64,000 nucleotides of DNA from assembly GCF_001420995.1 (NCBI RefSeq), contig NZ_CP012184.1, forward strand, positions 4,262,501-4,326,500. The letters run 5' to 3'. Source of the stretch: Pseudonocardia sp. EC080619-01. GTDB taxonomy: Bacteria; Actinomycetota; Actinomycetes; Mycobacteriales; Pseudonocardiaceae. Below the pieces are notes generated by a model. That model saw nothing but the letters and a program-made list of their open reading frames with translations, made no database searches and had not been told where the DNA came from. Both the position numbers and the translations under genes were made by a program. Below are positions 62,219 to 64,000 of the stretch, in pieces. The first letter of the stretch is position 1. Every line of letters starts with the position of its first letter.

Positions 62219-63939
62219 CCGCCGACCCGATCCTGACCGGCCTGGACATCGCGGCCGACGCGCCCTTCACCTCCGAGCAGCGGATCTGGCTGTCCGGCTA
62301 CCTGGCGGGCGCCCGGTCCGCGGCGCGGCCGGCGACGCCCGGCGCGGACGCCGCGCACCCGCCGGTGCACGTCCTCTACGGCACCGAGACCGGCAACGCC
62401 GAGTCGATCGCCGAGACCGTCGCGGGGCAGCTGACGGCGGCCGGTGCGCCCGCCGAGCCGGTCGAGCTCGACCAGGTCACCGCCGACGCGCTCGCCGCGA
62501 TGGAGCGCGTGGTCGTCGTCTGCTCCACCTACGGCGACGGCGAGATGCCGGACGACGCCGACCTGTTCCGGCAGCTGATCGAATCCGACGACGCCCCGCG
62601 GCTGGGGTCGACGACGTTCGCCGTCTGCGCGCTCGGCGACACCGCCTACGACGACTTCTGCGCCGCGGGCCGGCTGATCGACGCCCGGCTGGAGGCGCTC
62701 GGGGCGACCCGGGCGCTGGAGCGCGTCGACTGCGACGTCATGTGGGAGGACCAGGCCGGGCAGTGGCAGGCAGCCGTGGTCGAGACCTTCGCGGGCGGTG
62801 CGGCCGGGTCCGCCGCCGCGCGGACCCCGGACGAGAAGTCCACATGGGACCGCCGGAACCCGTTCGCCGCCGTCCTCGCGCACAGTGTGCGGCTGTCCGG
62901 GCCCGGGTCGGACAAGGAGATCCGCCACCACGAGCTGGCCCTCGCCGACTCCGGGATCACCTACGCCGCAGGCGACGCGCTCAACGTGCTGCCCGCCAAC
63001 GATCCCGAGCTGGTCGAGGCGCTGATCGAGCACCTCGGCCACGACCGTGACACCGCCGCCGGCGACCGTCCGCTGCACGAGGCGCTCACCCACGCCCACG
63101 AGATCGTGACGCCGTCGAAGGACCTGCTCGCCGTGCTGGCCGAGCGGACCGCCGACGACGAGATGCGGGCCGCACTCGGCGACCGCGGCACCCGCGACGC
63201 CTACCTGTGGGGCCGTGACCTGCTGGAGCTCCTGCGCCGCGCCCGGCTCCGCCTGGAGGTCGAGGAGTTCCTCGGGCTGCTCCGCCCGCTGCAGCACCGG
63301 GCCTACTCGATCTCGTCGAGCCCGCTCGTGTCACCGGACCGGATCCACCTGACGGTCGCGAGCGTCCGCTACTCCTGCGGGGACCGCGCCACCGGCGGGG
63401 TCTGCTCCACCCACCTCGCGGACCGGCTCACCACCGGCGACACGACCGGCGTCTTCCTGCAACCGAACACCACGTTCCGGCCACCCGCCGACGACGTCGA
63501 CATGATCATGGTCGGCCCGGGGACGGGCATCGCGCCGTTCCGTGCGTTCCTCCAGGAACGCGAGGCCCGCGGCGCCACCGGCCGCAACTGGCTGCTGTTC
63601 GGCGACCGGCACCGCGAGCACGACTTCCTCTACGAGACCGAGCTGACGGAGTGGGCCGGATCCGGCCTGCTCACCCATCTCGACCTGGCGTTCTCCCGCG
63701 ACCAGGCCGAGAAGGTCTACGTCCAGACCCGCATGCGCGAGCACGGCGCGCGGCTGCACGCCTGGCTGGCGCAGGGCGCGCACCTCTACGTGTGCGGGGA
63801 CGCGACGCGGATGGCCCGCGACGTCGACGCCGCGCTGCACGCGGCCGTCGCCGAGCACGGCGGCACCGACGCCGACGGGGCCGCGGCGTTCGTCGCGGAC
63901 CTCAAGCGGGAGAAGCGCTACCTGCGTGACGTGTACTGA
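62215..63939 (+). CDS. CysJ-like diflavin reductase
   Basis: A 574-residue diflavin oxidoreductase. Flavodoxin-like FMN domain: LYGTETGNAESIAETVAGQL, then STYGDGEMPDDADLF and LGDTAYDDFCAAG (residues about 45-190). FAD domain: HRAYSISSSPLVSPDRIHLT and GGVCSTHLAD. NADPH domain: MVGPGTGIAPFRAFLQEREA, LLFGDRHREHDFLYE, HLYVCGDATRMARDVD, and RDVY at the end. It moves electrons from NADPH to a partner protein, as in sulfite reductase. Coupled to the GltB-like gene by a GTGA overlap, it is a candidate electron donor for that enzyme. Confidence 0.93.
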
Positions 63940-63961
63940 CACTACCGATCCGGAGCACCCC

Positions 63962-64000
63962 GTGACCCTGCCCCGCACCGAGCTCGACGCGCTGCTCGCG
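63962..64000 (+). CDS. Start of a further gene (cut by window end)
   Basis: Thirteen codons from GTG 63962 (VTLPRTELDALLA) run to the window edge, preceded by GGAGCAC. It starts 22 bp after the diflavin reductase and is probably third in the operon. Too little is visible to identify it. Confidence 0.55.
   Translation, partial: MTLPRTELDALLA

Overview
The window is high-GC actinobacterial chromosome with frequent GTG/TTG starts and many 1-4 bp stop/start overlaps. The gene content (diflavin reductase next to a GltB-like protein, RpiB of the mycobacterial type, ANTAR and sortase genes) suggests a Pseudonocardiaceae-like actinomycete; the genus is an inference.

Layout. 1-7.2 kb: a glutamate-cysteine-ligase/ATP-grasp fusion (cut by the window edge), an MFS transporter, a metallo-beta-lactamase-fold hydrolase coupled to a DUF429 protein, then rpiB, an endonuclease VIII-like glycosylase and a HAD phosphatase. 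7.2-17.4 kb: two catabolic-looking clusters. The first has a dicarboxylate carrier, a CoA-transferase and a fused AccD/AccA-type carboxyltransferase, divergent from a GntR regulator. The second has an MHS transporter, an acyl-CoA ligase and an RraA-like aldolase, divergent from a LysR regulator and an SDR. 17.4-36.6 kb: housekeeping and envelope genes, including a flavin monooxygenase, USP, DsbA-like protein, NhaA, an alcohol dehydrogenase, a sortase with a surface protein and a Tat-exported ferritin-like protein, a GAF-ANTAR regulator, a coupled CPBP protease/histidine kinase/response regulator operon, and a NUDIX hydrolase.

36.6-39.4 kb is a lower-GC graveyard: an IS3 transposase fragment, a frameshifted hypothetical gene, an IS110 transposase tail, the N-terminal part of a different integrase, and an intact cold-shock gene. 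It abuts a 44-bp att site.

39,447-56,736 is an integrated element (about 17.2 kb) bounded by a perfect 44-bp repeat that is the 3' part of tRNA-Pro(UGG). It carries a tyrosine integrase at the left end and an FtsK-like transfer protein plus an HUH replication initiator at the right end. In the circular form transfer, replication and integrase genes would be contiguous across attP. This is the organisation of an actinomycete integrative and conjugative element (AICE). Unusual cargo includes two tandem IS630-type copies, a P27-type terminase-small-subunit homologue without any other phage structural gene, a regulator with two repeated modules whose coding sequence holds three perfect DNA palindromes, a cluster of GATATC-centred repeats, and an array of six perfect hairpins in 290 bp.

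56.8-64 kb: downstream of the tRNA, a very large GltB-like glutamate synthase is translationally coupled to a CysJ-like diflavin reductase instead of GltD. A candidate IdeR/DtxR iron box covers the putative promoter. A third gene begins at the window end.
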